Source: Pseudalkalibacillus salsuginis (GTDB taxonomy: Bacteria; Bacillota; Bacilli; Bacillales; Fictibacillaceae). Taken from it: a stretch of DNA of 64,000 nucleotides. The notes beneath the pieces were generated by a model. It searched no databases. It was not told where the DNA came from and saw nothing but the letters and a program-made list of their open reading frames with translations. The stretch spans positions 930,001-994,000 of the forward strand of contig NZ_JAKJHW010000001.1 in NCBI RefSeq assembly GCF_021646685.1. The letters are read 5' to 3'. A program made the translations under genes and the position numbers. Positions 35,660-44,156 of the stretch are shown piece after piece. Numbering within the stretch: the first letter of the stretch is position 1; every line of letters starts with the position of its first letter.

Positions 35660-35975
35660 AGAAAAAAGCAAGCTCACTGATTTACTCACGAAGATCACTG
35701 TAAGGTTGACGAGGAAGCTCGAACCAAACAAAACTGCGTGGGTGAACCCTTCGACTAAAATCAATGTGTCACGGAAAAGCAATTTTGAGGTACTCATGGA
35801 AGCCTTATGAGACCCTGAAAACGCGAAAAGGCAATTTTGAGGTACTCATGGAGGCCTCATGATACCCTGAAAACGCTAAAAAGCAATTTTGAGGTACTCA
35901 TGGAGGCCTCATGATACCCTGAAAACGCGATAGTGGTTGGCAATGGAGGTAGACATTACTTCACTGCAACCAAAA
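35659..35975 (+). repeat. R1 repeat with internal expansion
   Basis: The left part (CACGAAGATCACTG, GACGAGGAAGCTCGAACC, CTGCGTGGGTGA, AATCAATGTGTC) and the right end (GGAGGTAGACATTAC, then CACTGCAACC) are recognisable R1 sequence. The block that should follow GTGTCGACC is replaced by three tandem units at 35775-35929. Confidence 0.8.
35775..35929 (+). repeat. Three tandem 51-base hairpin units inside R1
   Basis: The unit (AAAAGCAATTTTGAGG, TACTCATGGAGGCC, TCATGATACCCTG, AAAACGC) occurs three times with few changes. In each unit TCATG and CATGA (or TCAT and ATGA in the first) can pair around GGCC, so each forms a small hairpin. The first unit differs on both arms. Confidence 0.85.
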
Positions 35976-35996
35976 ACTTACCCTTTTTCGTCTCTG

Positions 35997-36026
35997 AAAA
36001 AATCGCCCATTAGAGCGATTTTTTTC
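35997..36026 (+). terminator. Terminator after the R1 repeat
   Basis: AAAAATCGC and GCGATTTTT pair around CCATTAGA and continue into a T run. It may be the end of the glpX-DUF3055 unit, reading through R1. Confidence 0.75.
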
Positions 36027-36212
36027 TTTTTCAAATAAAGAAAAACCTCTGATTGTACAACTTTGAGGCCTGATTTCTCAATGAAAATCTTATCCATTGG
36101 CATTTCTTTATGTATTTTGTAAGTTTTTAACTTCAGTAATAACCCACTCCAGAGGGCAATATAATAAAGGATAGAAGTCCCCTATCCTAAAGCCTAGAAG
36201 GAGTGGTGTCCT

Positions 36213-36506
36213 TTGGCAAGAAGAAGAGGTTTTCGAAAAGAGAATGAAATGTACACTGATTTCTCGAATGTAGAGACGATGCATAAATTCGTCTTACCTG
36301 AGGACTTACCTGAGGGTCCTTATGGCTCTCCCATCAATACCAAGTTAGGCAAAACGACGCCGTTTGATGAAGACCAGCGTCCTTACAGTGCTTTCAACTA
36401 TGAGAACAAAACCCTTCATCAAGACATTCCACGGCAATTCCCAGGGGCACATCCTGTGCATAGTGATCCAGATCGGGAAACTGAACCGCCATATACGGAT
36501 TACTAA
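36213..36506 (+). CDS. Small conserved-type Bacillaceae cytosolic protein
   Basis: A hydrophilic 97-residue protein with DFSNVETMHKFVLPED near the start, GPYGSPI and PRQFPGAHPVHSDPD near the end. This matches an unnamed small cytosolic protein I know from several Bacillus species, without a known function. The start is TTG 36213 with AAGGAG nine bases before it. A strong terminator follows directly. Confidence 0.75.
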   Translation: MARRRGFRKENEMYTDFSNVETMHKFVLPEDLPEGPYGSPINTKLGKTTPFDEDQRPYSAFNYENKTLHQDIPRQFPGAHPVHSDPDRETEPPYTDY

Positions 36507-36520
36507 AATCAATAACGAAA

Positions 36521-36551
36521 AAGGGGCTGACATTACGTCAGCTCCCTTTTT
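36521..36551. terminator. Bidirectional terminator between the 97-residue gene and yutD
   Basis: GGGGCTGAC and GTCAGCTCCC pair around ATTAC and are followed by TTTTTC. It overlaps the last codons of yutD on the other strand. Confidence 0.85.
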
Positions 36552-36882
36552 CTGCTTTATTCATCTCTTTTTTGTCCAAAGATTTCCTCGACTCTTTTTT
36601 AGGTTCACTCGCCTTGACTTTTTTTACGATGAAATAAGGACAACCGAAATTACAAAATTCCAACAGATATTCAGGTACTGAACTGAATTTCGTTTCATAA
36701 TTCGCTTTATCGCTGTTGTCCTCAAAAAAGCCGCGTAACCGAAGTTGGTTATAACCCCAATCACCAACAATATAATCGTATTTATGTAAAATTTCGCTAT
36801 ATCTGGATGTGAATTCTTCCTCGTTCCATCCATCTCGAAACTCCTTAATAACCTCATAATTGATTCCATTCACGCAAACCAA
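36538..36882 (-). CDS. yutD: YutD family protein
   Basis: The protein of about 114 residues has the YutD/DUF1027 pattern: YEVIKEFRDGWNEEEFTSRYSEILHKYDYIVGDWGYNQLRLRGF, here split into YEVIKEF, SEILHKYDYIVGDWG and QLRLRGF, then CNFGCPYFIVKK and a lysine-rich tail. Its function is unknown. Several starts are possible: TTG 36882 has GGAG at eight bases and fits the family start, while ATG 36888 and GTG 36900 are poorly placed relative to it. Confidence 0.85.
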   Translation of the reverse strand: MVCVNGINYEVIKEFRDGWNEEEFTSRYSEILHKYDYIVGDWGYNQLRLRGFFEDNSDKANYETKFSSVPEYLLEFCNFGCPYFIVKKVKASEPKKESRKSLDKKEMNKAEKGS

Positions 36883-36996
36883 TTTCATCACTCCATTCAC
36901 AGTTCTATTTTATCATGATTTATGGGTAGATGTACAAGTTCTGGCAGTATAACCATAAAAGCTACAGCAAAATCTATAGGTAGGAGGTGACAGTTA

Positions 36997-37611
36997 ATGA
37001 AAAAATTCATGATAGCTGGACTTACATTCACAATGCTCATCCTACAAGCTTGCGGGATGGATAAAGGTGATTACGATGGTGCAAACGGGAATGGATTGAA
37101 TCCTACCGCCGATGTTAAGGATCGCGCGGGAACCCCAGGAAAAACGCCAACGGAGGCTATGGATGACTTCGGCTATACTCGCATCCAAAGTCCGAGCGAT
37201 GATCGTAGGAACTTCGGCAGCGCGCCACAAATTGATAAGAAAATCCTTTCAGACACAATTTCGAGGATAATCATGCAGAATCGTATAATCAGGGATTCGG
37301 CAACTCTCGTCACAAGTGATAAAGTACTTATTGTCTATGATGCCAAAACGGATGACCGGAATCGGGCTGCTGATATAGTTAAAAGGTCCGCGATGTCAGT
37401 GGTGCCACGCTGGTTCCATGTGTACGTTTCCGATGATACGACTCTTTTCGAAGACATTGAACGATATAAAAATATGGATGAAACGTCAGCTAACGTTAAG
37501 CGGAGCATCGACGGTCTGATAAAAGAAATGAAAAAATCGCCGCAAGGATATACAGATCCGAATAAAGATGGTGAATTAGAAGGCGATGGAATGTCAGAGG
37601 GAATGAGATGA
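36997..37611 (+). CDS. yutC: YhcN/YlaJ-type sporulation lipoprotein YutC
   Basis: The 204-residue precursor has a lipoprotein signal ending in LQAC (Cys19), followed by a Gly/Asn-rich linker and a YhcN/YlaJ domain (about 80-185) with VTSDKVLIVYDAKTD. Such lipoproteins are found on the forespore membrane or in germination. TAGGAGGTGA stands before the ATG. It is divergent from yutD and convergent with lipA. Confidence 0.87.
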   Translation: MKKFMIAGLTFTMLILQACGMDKGDYDGANGNGLNPTADVKDRAGTPGKTPTEAMDDFGYTRIQSPSDDRRNFGSAPQIDKKILSDTISRIIMQNRIIRDSATLVTSDKVLIVYDAKTDDRNRAADIVKRSAMSVVPRWFHVYVSDDTTLFEDIERYKNMDETSANVKRSIDGLIKEMKKSPQGYTDPNKDGELEGDGMSEGMR

Positions 37612-37747
37612 GCAAGATGATAAGTACCCCGATTTGGGTCACTTTTCTTCGGCAATCGTTCCCGAGATAATCTTTGAGTTGTCGGGGTAATTTTTGTTTT
37701 TCAGCGTTTGACCACGAGTTGTCGAGATCATTTGGTTTTTAAAGATT

Positions 37748-37796
37748 AAAATGAGGCCTGCACCGGGTCATATTGACCGGTCAAGCCTCATTTTTA
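37748..37796. terminator. Bidirectional terminator between yutC and lipA
   Basis: AAAATGAGGC and GCCTCATTTT form a perfect ten-pair outer stem with an inner GACCGGT-type stem and T tracts in both directions. A weaker CCCGA/TCGGG hairpin with TAATTTTTG lies just upstream at 37663-37698. Confidence 0.85.
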
Positions 37797-37807
37797 GTAT
37801 TTTATCC

Positions 37808-38707
37808 TTATTTTGCTTCTTTTTGTCGTTGTTTCGATGCTGCATTTACTTGTTCGTCAGCATGGTAAGATGAACGTACTAACGGTCCGGATTCACAATG
37901 GCTGAAACCTTTTGACATAGCGATTTCTTTAAGCTCTGTAAACTCATCCGGGTGATAATACTTCTGAACCTTCAGGTGTTTCCTGGTAGGTTGGAGGTAT
38001 TGTCCTATTGTCATGATGTCAACATTGTTCGCTCGGAGGTCGTCCATCGTCTGTATGATCTCTTCCTTTGTTTCGCCAAGCCCTACCATTATACTGGATT
38101 TTGTCGGGATATCCGGCTGCATTTCTTTTGCACGGCGTAAGAATTCCAATGAGCGTTCATACGTCGCACGCGCACGGACTCTTGGCGTCAATCTTTCCAC
38201 AGTCTCAATATTATGGTTCAGGATATCTGGACGGGCATCCATCAATGTCTTCAAGTTTTCATATCTACCCATCATATCAGAAGGAAGCACCTCTACTGTA
38301 CAGAAAGGGTTTGCACGACGTACGGCACGCACAGTTTCAGCATATACACCTGCTCCTCCGTCTTTTAAATCATCCCTTGCGACTGCTGTGATGACAGCAT
38401 GCTTAAGGCCCATTAATTTTACAGATTCAGCAACACGTTCAGGTTCTTTCAAATCCAATTCATTTGGCAAACCAGTCTTGACAGCACAGAACCGGCAAGC
38501 ACGCGTACATACATCACCAAGGATCATGAAGGTAGCTGTTTTACGGACTGCCCAGCATTCGTGGATGTTCGGACAACGGGCTTCTTCACAAACTGTATGT
38601 AAGTTTTTCTCGCGCATCATCTTTTTCAGTCCAGTGTAATTTTCGTTTGTATTTAATTTGATCTTAAGCCATTCGGGCTTTCGAATATGTTCTTCTTTTT
38701 TCGCCAT
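37808..38707 (-). CDS. lipA: Lipoyl synthase
   Basis: This radical-SAM enzyme inserts two sulfurs into octanoyl groups on lipoyl domains. Cys40, Cys45 and Cys51 ([12 protein letters not shown]) bind the auxiliary cluster that donates sulfur. Cys67, Cys71 and Cys74 (CTRACRFC) bind the SAM cluster. The RSSYHADE segment at the end carries the Ser that ligates the auxiliary cluster. The length of 299 residues is normal. GGAGTGAG precedes the ATG at 38707. B. subtilis names it yutB. Confidence 0.96.
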   Translation of the reverse strand: MAKKEEHIRKPEWLKIKLNTNENYTGLKKMMREKNLHTVCEEARCPNIHECWAVRKTATFMILGDVCTRACRFCAVKTGLPNELDLKEPERVAESVKLMGLKHAVITAVARDDLKDGGAGVYAETVRAVRRANPFCTVEVLPSDMMGRYENLKTLMDARPDILNHNIETVERLTPRVRARATYERSLEFLRRAKEMQPDIPTKSSIMVGLGETKEEIIQTMDDLRANNVDIMTIGQYLQPTRKHLKVQKYYHPDEFTELKEIAMSKGFSHCESGPLVRSSYHADEQVNAASKQRQKEAK

Positions 38708-38848
38708 CTAACTCACTCCAATATTGGATTAGTTTAAGATTCCGGCATTGAGTGGCACTACTCTGATGCGTTGATCTAATACCTTTCTACTGTATCATAT
38801 TGTTTAATGAAGTTCCATTATCCAAGCATTCGTCTGTTTTCCAAGATT

Positions 38849-38863
38849 TGATAATCATTATTT
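38849..38863. promoter_or_regulatory. Fur/PerR-like box between lipA and lytH
   Basis: TGATAATCATTATTT agrees at 13 of 15 positions with the Fur box. It lies 60 bases before lytH and 142 before lipA; an AT-rich chance match is possible. Confidence 0.3.
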
Positions 38864-38922
38864 GCCTTTTTCAATACAAACTAACATTATGAAAAGATAC
38901 AGGAAAGGACTGAACTCCCTGT

Positions 38923-39918
38923 ATGAAAAAATTTGTAATGTTACTCATTTTCATAATAGGTCTGAGCATATGTACAACTGAAAAAGCTGAAGCGAAGAAA
39001 ACATATCAAAAGGAAGATGTTGAGCGTTATGCGCTCTATCATAAGATGGAGGCTCTTACATCGATTCCGTGGTATTATTTGGCTGCAGTAGACCAATTTG
39101 AACGGTCGATCCGGCGTGCCCAAAAAGATCTTCCCAAAGAAGAAGGCTTGATTGGGATCTATTATTCACCAATACAATGGGTTGGACCTTTGAATCCTAA
39201 TTTGGACGACTCGGATGCATCATCCATTTCACTGTTTGGCGGTATTGGCCTTGATGGCAATAATGATGGAAAAGCGGACCGGAACAATGATGAGGACGTA
39301 CTTTATACGTTCGCCAATTATCTTCACGCATACGGCTTTGATGAAGAAAATATTAAAATCGGGTTGTGGGATTACTACCATCGGGATAAAACGGTCGATA
39401 TCATCCTCGGAATCGCGAAAGTCTTCAGGGAGTATCAGACTCTTAGTCTCGATGACCGAGCATTCCCTGTACCGATCAGGTCGAATTACAGTTTTAAAAA
39501 CACCTGGGGTGATCGTCGCGGATTCGGTGGGCTTCGCATCCATGAAGGGACCGATATTTTTGCTGGTTATGGAGTACCTGTCAGAGCAACAACCTATGGT
39601 ATTGTAGAAATTGCGGGCTGGAATCGTTTTGGGGGATGGCGAGTGGGAATTCGTGATTTGAACAACGTTTACCATTATTACGCCCATTTAAAAGGATTCG
39701 AAAAGGGAATCGGTAAAGGTTCGGTTGTCAAACCTGGGCAAACAATCGGGTATGTAGGAAGTTCAGGGTACGGACCGCCAGGCACGGCTGGGAAATTCCC
39801 TCCGCATTTACATTATGGAATGTACCGTGACAACGGCTATAACGAGTGGTCCTTCGATCCTTATCCATACCTGAAAGCATGGGAACGTCAAGACCGTATC
39901 AGAAACAAAAAAAGATAA
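38923..39918 (+). CDS. lytH: M23 endopeptidase LytH (YunA)
   Basis: The 331-residue protein has a signal or anchor segment (about 1-22) and a C-terminal LytM/M23 domain. The zinc ligands are the His and Asp of RIHEGTDIF near 206-211 and the last His of PHLHYG near 290, with HYYAHL as the companion motif. LytH of B. subtilis is an L-Ala-D-Glu endopeptidase that trims spore cortex peptides. The ribosome site (AAAGGA) is rather far from the ATG. It is divergent from lipA, as in the B. subtilis yutB-yunA region. Confidence 0.9.
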   Translation: MKKFVMLLIFIIGLSICTTEKAEAKKTYQKEDVERYALYHKMEALTSIPWYYLAAVDQFERSIRRAQKDLPKEEGLIGIYYSPIQWVGPLNPNLDDSDASSISLFGGIGLDGNNDGKADRNNDEDVLYTFANYLHAYGFDEENIKIGLWDYYHRDKTVDIILGIAKVFREYQTLSLDDRAFPVPIRSNYSFKNTWGDRRGFGGLRIHEGTDIFAGYGVPVRATTYGIVEIAGWNRFGGWRVGIRDLNNVYHYYAHLKGFEKGIGKGSVVKPGQTIGYVGSSGYGPPGTAGKFPPHLHYGMYRDNGYNEWSFDPYPYLKAWERQDRIRNKKR

Positions 39919-39929
39919 AGACGCGTTCA

Positions 39930-40095
39930 AAAAAGCATAAACGCCCTGGTCAACCACGAAGGTCACTGGAAGTCCAACGAGGAGGCTCGAACCAAACAAA
40001 GTTCGGTTCTGCGTGGGTAACTTCTTAAGTAGTTCAATGTGCAGACCGCCGCAGGAGGACTGGCGTTGGAACTGGACATTCCTGCACTGCACAAA
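39930..40095 (+). repeat. R1 repeat copy
   Basis: It has the left R1 blocks almost unchanged (CACGAAGGTCACTGG, ACGAGGAGGCTCGAACC, AAAGTTCGGTTCTGCGTGGG), GACCGCCGCAGGAGGACTGG, and a shortened right part (TTGGAACTGGACATTC). Confidence 0.85.
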
Positions 40096-40120
40096 AATTT
40101 TATACTTTCTTAACGTGCAA

Positions 40121-40160
40121 GAGAAAAAAAGGATGAGCTTGGTTAGAACCAGCTCATCCT
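40121..40160 (-). terminator. Terminator of metPS
   Basis: On the minus strand AGGATGAGCTGG and CCAAGCTCATCCT form a long stem followed by TTTTTTTC, directly after the small-subunit gene. Confidence 0.85.
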
Positions 40161-40167
40161 TTCCTTA

Positions 40168-40272
40168 TTATTTTTGTTTAGAAGACTTTACCGCATTAGT
40201 AATGCTTGCTGCTAAACCTCCCCAAAGGACAACTATTCCGATGACCATCATAGTAATCGCTCCACCAGACAT
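40168..40272 (-). CDS. MetS-type small subunit of NSS transporter
   Basis: This 34-residue peptide reads MSGGAITMMVIGIVVLWGGL and then AASITNAVKSSKQK: one membrane helix with a basic tail. It matches the small MetS partner of sodium-coupled amino-acid transporters. AGGAGGTTAAC, which includes the last codons of the transporter gene, precedes the ATG at 40272, and the transporter stop TAA directly abuts this ATG. The pair is therefore translationally coupled. Confidence 0.88.
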   Translation of the reverse strand: MSGGAITMMVIGIVVLWGGLAASITNAVKSSKQK

Positions 40273-41796
40273 TTAGTTAACCTCCTTTTCAGACTCAAGA
40301 GAAGTATTTTTATTCCACTTCTTTAATGAGAAGAGGATTCCGACGATTACAGCTCCGATTGCAACAGCCCATCCGGAATAGAAAATGAAGAAGTTAGAAT
40401 ACCCTTCATAGTTTCCAGTCTCTGTTGGGAATTGCCTCATCAGGTTCTGTTTGAAAAGTTGGAACATCATGTATCCTAAAATAAGTGGAGTGATGATGCC
40501 TAAACTTATCTTCCACCAGCCGCCAAGGCGGATATCTGAAATTTCATTCGAATGCCCCTGGAAATCGTTAAGTTTCTTCAAGAACCATGCAACTGCGACT
40601 ACTTCGACTAATCCTACAAGTGCGATACCGAATTGGTTGATGAAGTAGTCTGCTGCATCAAGGAAGAACAGGCCGCCTTGAGTAGCAAAAAGAATCGATA
40701 CTAAAGCCGCAAGACCTCCACCTACAAAAACAGCCTTTGCGCGTGAAGTTCCAAATTTCTCCGAAAATCCAGCTACATACGTTTCAACGATAGAGATCAA
40801 TGATGATAGACCTGCAAGGACTAATGAGGCAAAGAACAAGAACCCGAATAATTCATTAAACGCTGGAAATTGGTTGATGATTTGAGGGAAAACGACGAAT
40901 GCAAGGCCGACCCCGCCTGTCACAACTTCATTCACAGGTACATTAGCTGTCACCGCCATGAACCCAAGAGCACTGAATACTCCGATCCCTGCTAAAAGTT
41001 CAAATCCTGAGTTGCTGAATCCGGTAATGAATGCATTGTTTGTAATATCTGATTTTTTCGGCAGGTAACTGGAATAGGTGATCATGATTGCGAATGCAAT
41101 CGACAAACTGAAGAAAATCTGTCCATAAGCGGCAACCCAGACACTGCCATCCCAGATTGCATCAAAGTTCGGTTTGAAGAATGCTTCCAGACCCGTTCCA
41201 GCCCCTGGTAATGTAATCGCTCTGATGACAATGATCAAGAATAATACCACTAGTGCAGGAATGAAGATTTTGTTGGCTGCTTCAATACCTTTCTTAACCC
41301 CTTTGAATAATACGCCCAAAGTTATGACCCAAACAATTAATAATGGAATGAATACCCCTGGTACCAAGCTTCCTACTTCACCCGGCGCACTTAAATTCAA
41401 ATATTCCGAGAACAAGAATCCTTCTGTATCATCGCCCCATTTAAGATTTAAAGCAAAAATGGAATAGGATATTGCCCAAGCGATGATGACGGCATAATAA
41501 GTTGAAATGACAAAAGAAATGAATACTTGCCACCACCCGATCCACTCGTACTTTTTATTCATACGGTGGTAAGTAAGCGGCGCAGAGCCCCGGTACTTGT
41601 GGCCCATGGTGAACTCCATGACCAATAGTGGGATTCCGGCTGTCAATAATGCGATTAGATAAGGAATAAAGAAGGCCCCTCCGCCATTGTCATAGGCTAC
41701 TGCCGGAAAACGCCAGATGTTTCCGAGACCGATTGCAGACCCGACAGCAGCTAATATAAAGCCAGCTCTCGTGCCCCATTGTGCTCGATTTTCCAT
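40273..41796 (-). CDS. Sodium-dependent NSS/SNF-family amino-acid transporter (MetP-like)
   Basis: The 507-residue protein of the neurotransmitter:sodium symporter family has about twelve membrane helices. AAVGSAIGLGNIWRFP near residue 15 is the family motif at the Na+ and substrate site, and GGGAFFIPYL follows. With a MetS small subunit downstream it resembles the MetPS methionine/alanine importer, although related proteins take tyrosine or other amino acids. GGGGGAGAA precedes the ATG at 41796, and a strong promoter lies about 85 bases upstream. Confidence 0.9.
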   Translation of the reverse strand: MENRAQWGTRAGFILAAVGSAIGLGNIWRFPAVAYDNGGGAFFIPYLIALLTAGIPLLVMEFTMGHKYRGSAPLTYHRMNKKYEWIGWWQVFISFVISTYYAVIIAWAISYSIFALNLKWGDDTEGFLFSEYLNLSAPGEVGSLVPGVFIPLLIVWVITLGVLFKGVKKGIEAANKIFIPALVVLFLIIVIRAITLPGAGTGLEAFFKPNFDAIWDGSVWVAAYGQIFFSLSIAFAIMITYSSYLPKKSDITNNAFITGFSNSGFELLAGIGVFSALGFMAVTANVPVNEVVTGGVGLAFVVFPQIINQFPAFNELFGFLFFASLVLAGLSSLISIVETYVAGFSEKFGTSRAKAVFVGGGLAALVSILFATQGGLFFLDAADYFINQFGIALVGLVEVVAVAWFLKKLNDFQGHSNEISDIRLGGWWKISLGIITPLILGYMMFQLFKQNLMRQFPTETGNYEGYSNFFIFYSGWAVAIGAVIVGILFSLKKWNKNTSLESEKEVN

Positions 41797-41878
41797 ACAT
41801 TCTCCCCCATTCTGATTTGTTTTTCTGACTAAAGTCCCTTTTTAAAAAACTTCCGTTTTTTCTGACTTTTTCGATTAT

Positions 41879-41907
41879 AGTATATCTATTACGCTTGCCC
41901 ATGTCAA
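41879..41907 (-). promoter_or_regulatory. SigA promoter of the metPS operon
   Basis: On the minus strand TTGACA (41902-41907) and TATACT (41879-41884) are separated by 17 bases, a near-consensus promoter. Confidence 0.75.
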
Positions 41908-41985
41908 AAGATTCTTAGAATTTTTAGTGATTTATATCCAAATTTTGCAAATCATATTATAGTATAAACCTACTGCATAAATACT

Positions 41986-42018
41986 AAAAACTGGCACTGC
42001 TAAAAGTGCCAGTTTTTA
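41986..42018. terminator. Terminator downstream of the NhaC-type gene
   Basis: AAAAACTGGCACT and AGTGCCAGTTTTT form a perfect thirteen-pair stem that works in both directions. It lies between the NhaC-type gene and the metP promoter region. Confidence 0.88.
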
Positions 42019-42059
42019 GTCAAGCCTTTTACTAATCTCCATTATTGATTTCTGTGACT

Positions 42060-42152
42060 TTATTGCCTTTCCGCGACGATCACTCGCCACCTCGCTTACC
42101 TGGTTTCACCTGATCCGTTTTTCACAGGAGTGTTACGATTTCGCTAAAAGAA
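42060..42152. repeat. R4 repeat copy
   Basis: The segment CTTTCCGCGACGATCACTCG, CACCTCGCTTACCTGG, TTTTTCACAGGAGTGTTACG and TTTCGCTAAAAGAAAC resembles a dispersed Bacillus intergenic repeat. A shorter relative occurs at 62176-62233. Confidence 0.55.
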
Positions 42153-42198
42153 ACTTAGTAAATGATAATCAACAATAGGATTTGTTGAAACTGATCAT

Positions 42199-43776
42199 TT
42201 AAGCCTTTTCGGATTGTTCAATACTGGTGAAACTCATCTTTCGTAAAATGAAAGCGATGATGACCAGCAGTACAAGCGCTGCTACCAATGATAACGTGAT
42301 GCTTTGTGTAAATCCGAGGATGAGGAAACCAATCGAGCTGACAACGGCTGCCAAAATCGCATATGGCAATTGGGTCATCACATGGTCAATATGGTTGCTT
42401 CCTGCTCCAGTCGAAGAAAGGATCGTCGTATCAGAAATTGGTGAACAATGATCCCCGAATACAGATCCCGCAAGTACTGCGGCAAGTACCGGCAAAATAT
42501 AACTTATATCTGTCGCGGCTGCTATTTCACCCGCAATCGGGAGCATGACACCAAACGTTCCCCATGATGTCCCAGTCGCAAAAGCCATGATTCCAGAAAT
42601 CCCAAACAATAATACAGGCAGGAATGCCATATTGATGTTATCATCTACAATTCCAGCCAAATACTTTCCAGTACCTATTTCATCAATGATGGTGATAATC
42701 GCCCACGCGAAAATCAATATATAAATGGCAGGAAGCATGGATTGGATTCCTTTCCAGATACCGGTACCAAAATACTTCCCAGGCAGTTTTTTCGTCATGA
42801 AAAGGATAATGGTTACGGCTAAGCCGAACAGACCCCCATACACCAATGATTTTGCTACATCGGTATTTTCAAACATCGATAACAGGGTAACGTTCCCTTC
42901 CGTCGCTTGTGCACCAGTATAAAGCATTGCTGCCACTGTCCCGATAATAAGCGCGACGATCGGCCAGATCAAGTCTCCTACTTTCCCTTTATCACTTTCT
43001 GGCAACCCACTTTGTTGTCCGGGTACTGCTTTGTTTTCAGGGTCCAACACTTGCCCTTCATTAACCGCTCTCTCTTCATGTATCTTCATCGAGAAAAGGT
43101 TAATGTTCAATAACGCTGTTGCAAAAACAAGCAACAAGGCGGACAATGCATAAATGTTCATCGGAATCATCTTCACGAAGGCTTCTAAAGCCCCGATTCC
43201 CGCTACTTCATGAGTGGCAAGAATACCACCGATCAAACCAATGATATAAGCACCCCAGCTCGAAACGGGTGAGATGACACAAACGGGAGCAGCAGTTGAG
43301 TCGATATAGTAAGCAAGCTTTGCTCTAGAGATACGATGACGGTCCGTCAGAGGACGGCTTACGTTACCGACTGCCAGAGAATTGAAGTAGTCATCAATGA
43401 AGATGATAATTCCCAGGACAATCGTTAAGATTTGAGCTCCGACCCGTGTTTTGACCTTTTTAATCGCCCATTCACCGAAAGCCCGGCTTCCACCCGCAAT
43501 CGCAATCAGAGACGTCATAATTCCGAGAATCAATAAAAATAATAAGATGAATACGTTCCAGGTGTTTACTTCCCAAGCCCCAGTATCGTTCTGCGTAACG
43601 AAAAGGTCCCTTGCAATTTCGAAAATCTGGGTAAAACTCGCAATAATATCAAAATGATTAAGCATGAATGCTCCGACGAGAATCCCTACGCCAAGTGACA
43701 ACAGCACTTTTCTCGTCAAGGCCACCATCAGCAATGCCAAAAGTGGTGGAATCAACGAATAAATTGTATTCTCCAT
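42199..43776 (-). CDS. NhaC-family Na+/H+ antiporter-like transporter under lysine riboswitch (LysW-type)
   Basis: The 525-residue membrane protein has about twelve helices with NhaC-family motifs FIDDYFNSLAVGNVSRPLTD near 127 and SVFGDHCSPISDTTILSSTGAG near 450. A lysine riboswitch lies directly upstream, so its substrate is most likely lysine. Riboswitch-linked NhaC-type genes of this kind have been proposed as lysine transporters (LysW). The ATG at 43776 follows AGGAGGAAAA; the six codons before it are not needed. Transport direction cannot be read from the sequence. Confidence 0.88.
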   Translation of the reverse strand: MENTIYSLIPPLLALLMVALTRKVLLSLGVGILVGAFMLNHFDIIASFTQIFEIARDLFVTQNDTGAWEVNTWNVFILLFLLILGIMTSLIAIAGGSRAFGEWAIKKVKTRVGAQILTIVLGIIIFIDDYFNSLAVGNVSRPLTDRHRISRAKLAYYIDSTAAPVCVISPVSSWGAYIIGLIGGILATHEVAGIGALEAFVKMIPMNIYALSALLLVFATALLNINLFSMKIHEERAVNEGQVLDPENKAVPGQQSGLPESDKGKVGDLIWPIVALIIGTVAAMLYTGAQATEGNVTLLSMFENTDVAKSLVYGGLFGLAVTIILFMTKKLPGKYFGTGIWKGIQSMLPAIYILIFAWAIITIIDEIGTGKYLAGIVDDNINMAFLPVLLFGISGIMAFATGTSWGTFGVMLPIAGEIAAATDISYILPVLAAVLAGSVFGDHCSPISDTTILSSTGAGSNHIDHVMTQLPYAILAAVVSSIGFLILGFTQSITLSLVAALVLLVIIAFILRKMSFTSIEQSEKA

Positions 43777-43796
43777 TTTTTTCCTCCTAAACATTT

Positions 43797-44084
43797 AAAA
43801 TAAAAAAAGGCATCGATAGATAGAAAATAACCTATCGTTACCTTTTAAGTAACAGTTATCCCCCATCGATCACGTAGTTCTCCACTAATTCAATCAATCC
43901 GAATAGTGACAGTGCTGCACCTATTCGATGCAGCCCCAACAGTATACCTTTCGACAAAAGTAAACTGTTTCGGCAAATAACCCTTTCCAGTGATGGTCAT
44001 CGATGTCTTTCTCGCACCATAGTACTGATGTTCTTCGCTCCACTACCTCATCTGATGATAAGGCTTCTATGATATTTTACGACA
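43797..44084 (-). promoter_or_regulatory. Lysine riboswitch (L-box) with terminator
   Basis: On the minus strand the leader contains the L-box core in order: GATGAGGTAGTGGAGCGAAG, AGTACTATGGTGCGAGAAAG, CACTGGAAAGGG, TTTGCCGAAACAG, CTGTTGGGGCTGCATCGAAT, GCACTGTCAC and GTGGAGAACTAC. The aptamer spans about 43860-44062. A terminator stem (AAAGGTAACGATAG with CTATCGATGCCTTT, 43800-43842) and a T run stand just before the gene's ribosome site. Lysine binding should favour termination. Confidence 0.9.
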
Positions 44085-44090
44085 CATTGG

Positions 44091-44119
44091 ATTATAGCGG
44101 ATTAATTAGTAAAAAACAA
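44091..44119 (-). promoter_or_regulatory. Promoter of the lysine-riboswitch leader
   Basis: On the minus strand TTGTTT (44114-44119) and TATAAT (44091-44096) lie 17 bases apart, placing the transcript start just ahead of the L-box. Confidence 0.7.
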
Positions 44120-44156
44120 GTATATCTACGTTTTTATTCACCCTTTCTAATCATTA

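Noticed and set aside
35659-35975. The tandem repeat in R1 as a CRISPR array
   Set aside because: There are only three units, the repeats are directly adjacent without unique spacers, and no cas genes are present.
38849-38863. A Fur box as the main control of lytH
   Set aside because: LytH is a sporulation enzyme and the box is AT-rich; a chance match or control of the divergent lipA is as likely, so it is kept only as a weak site.
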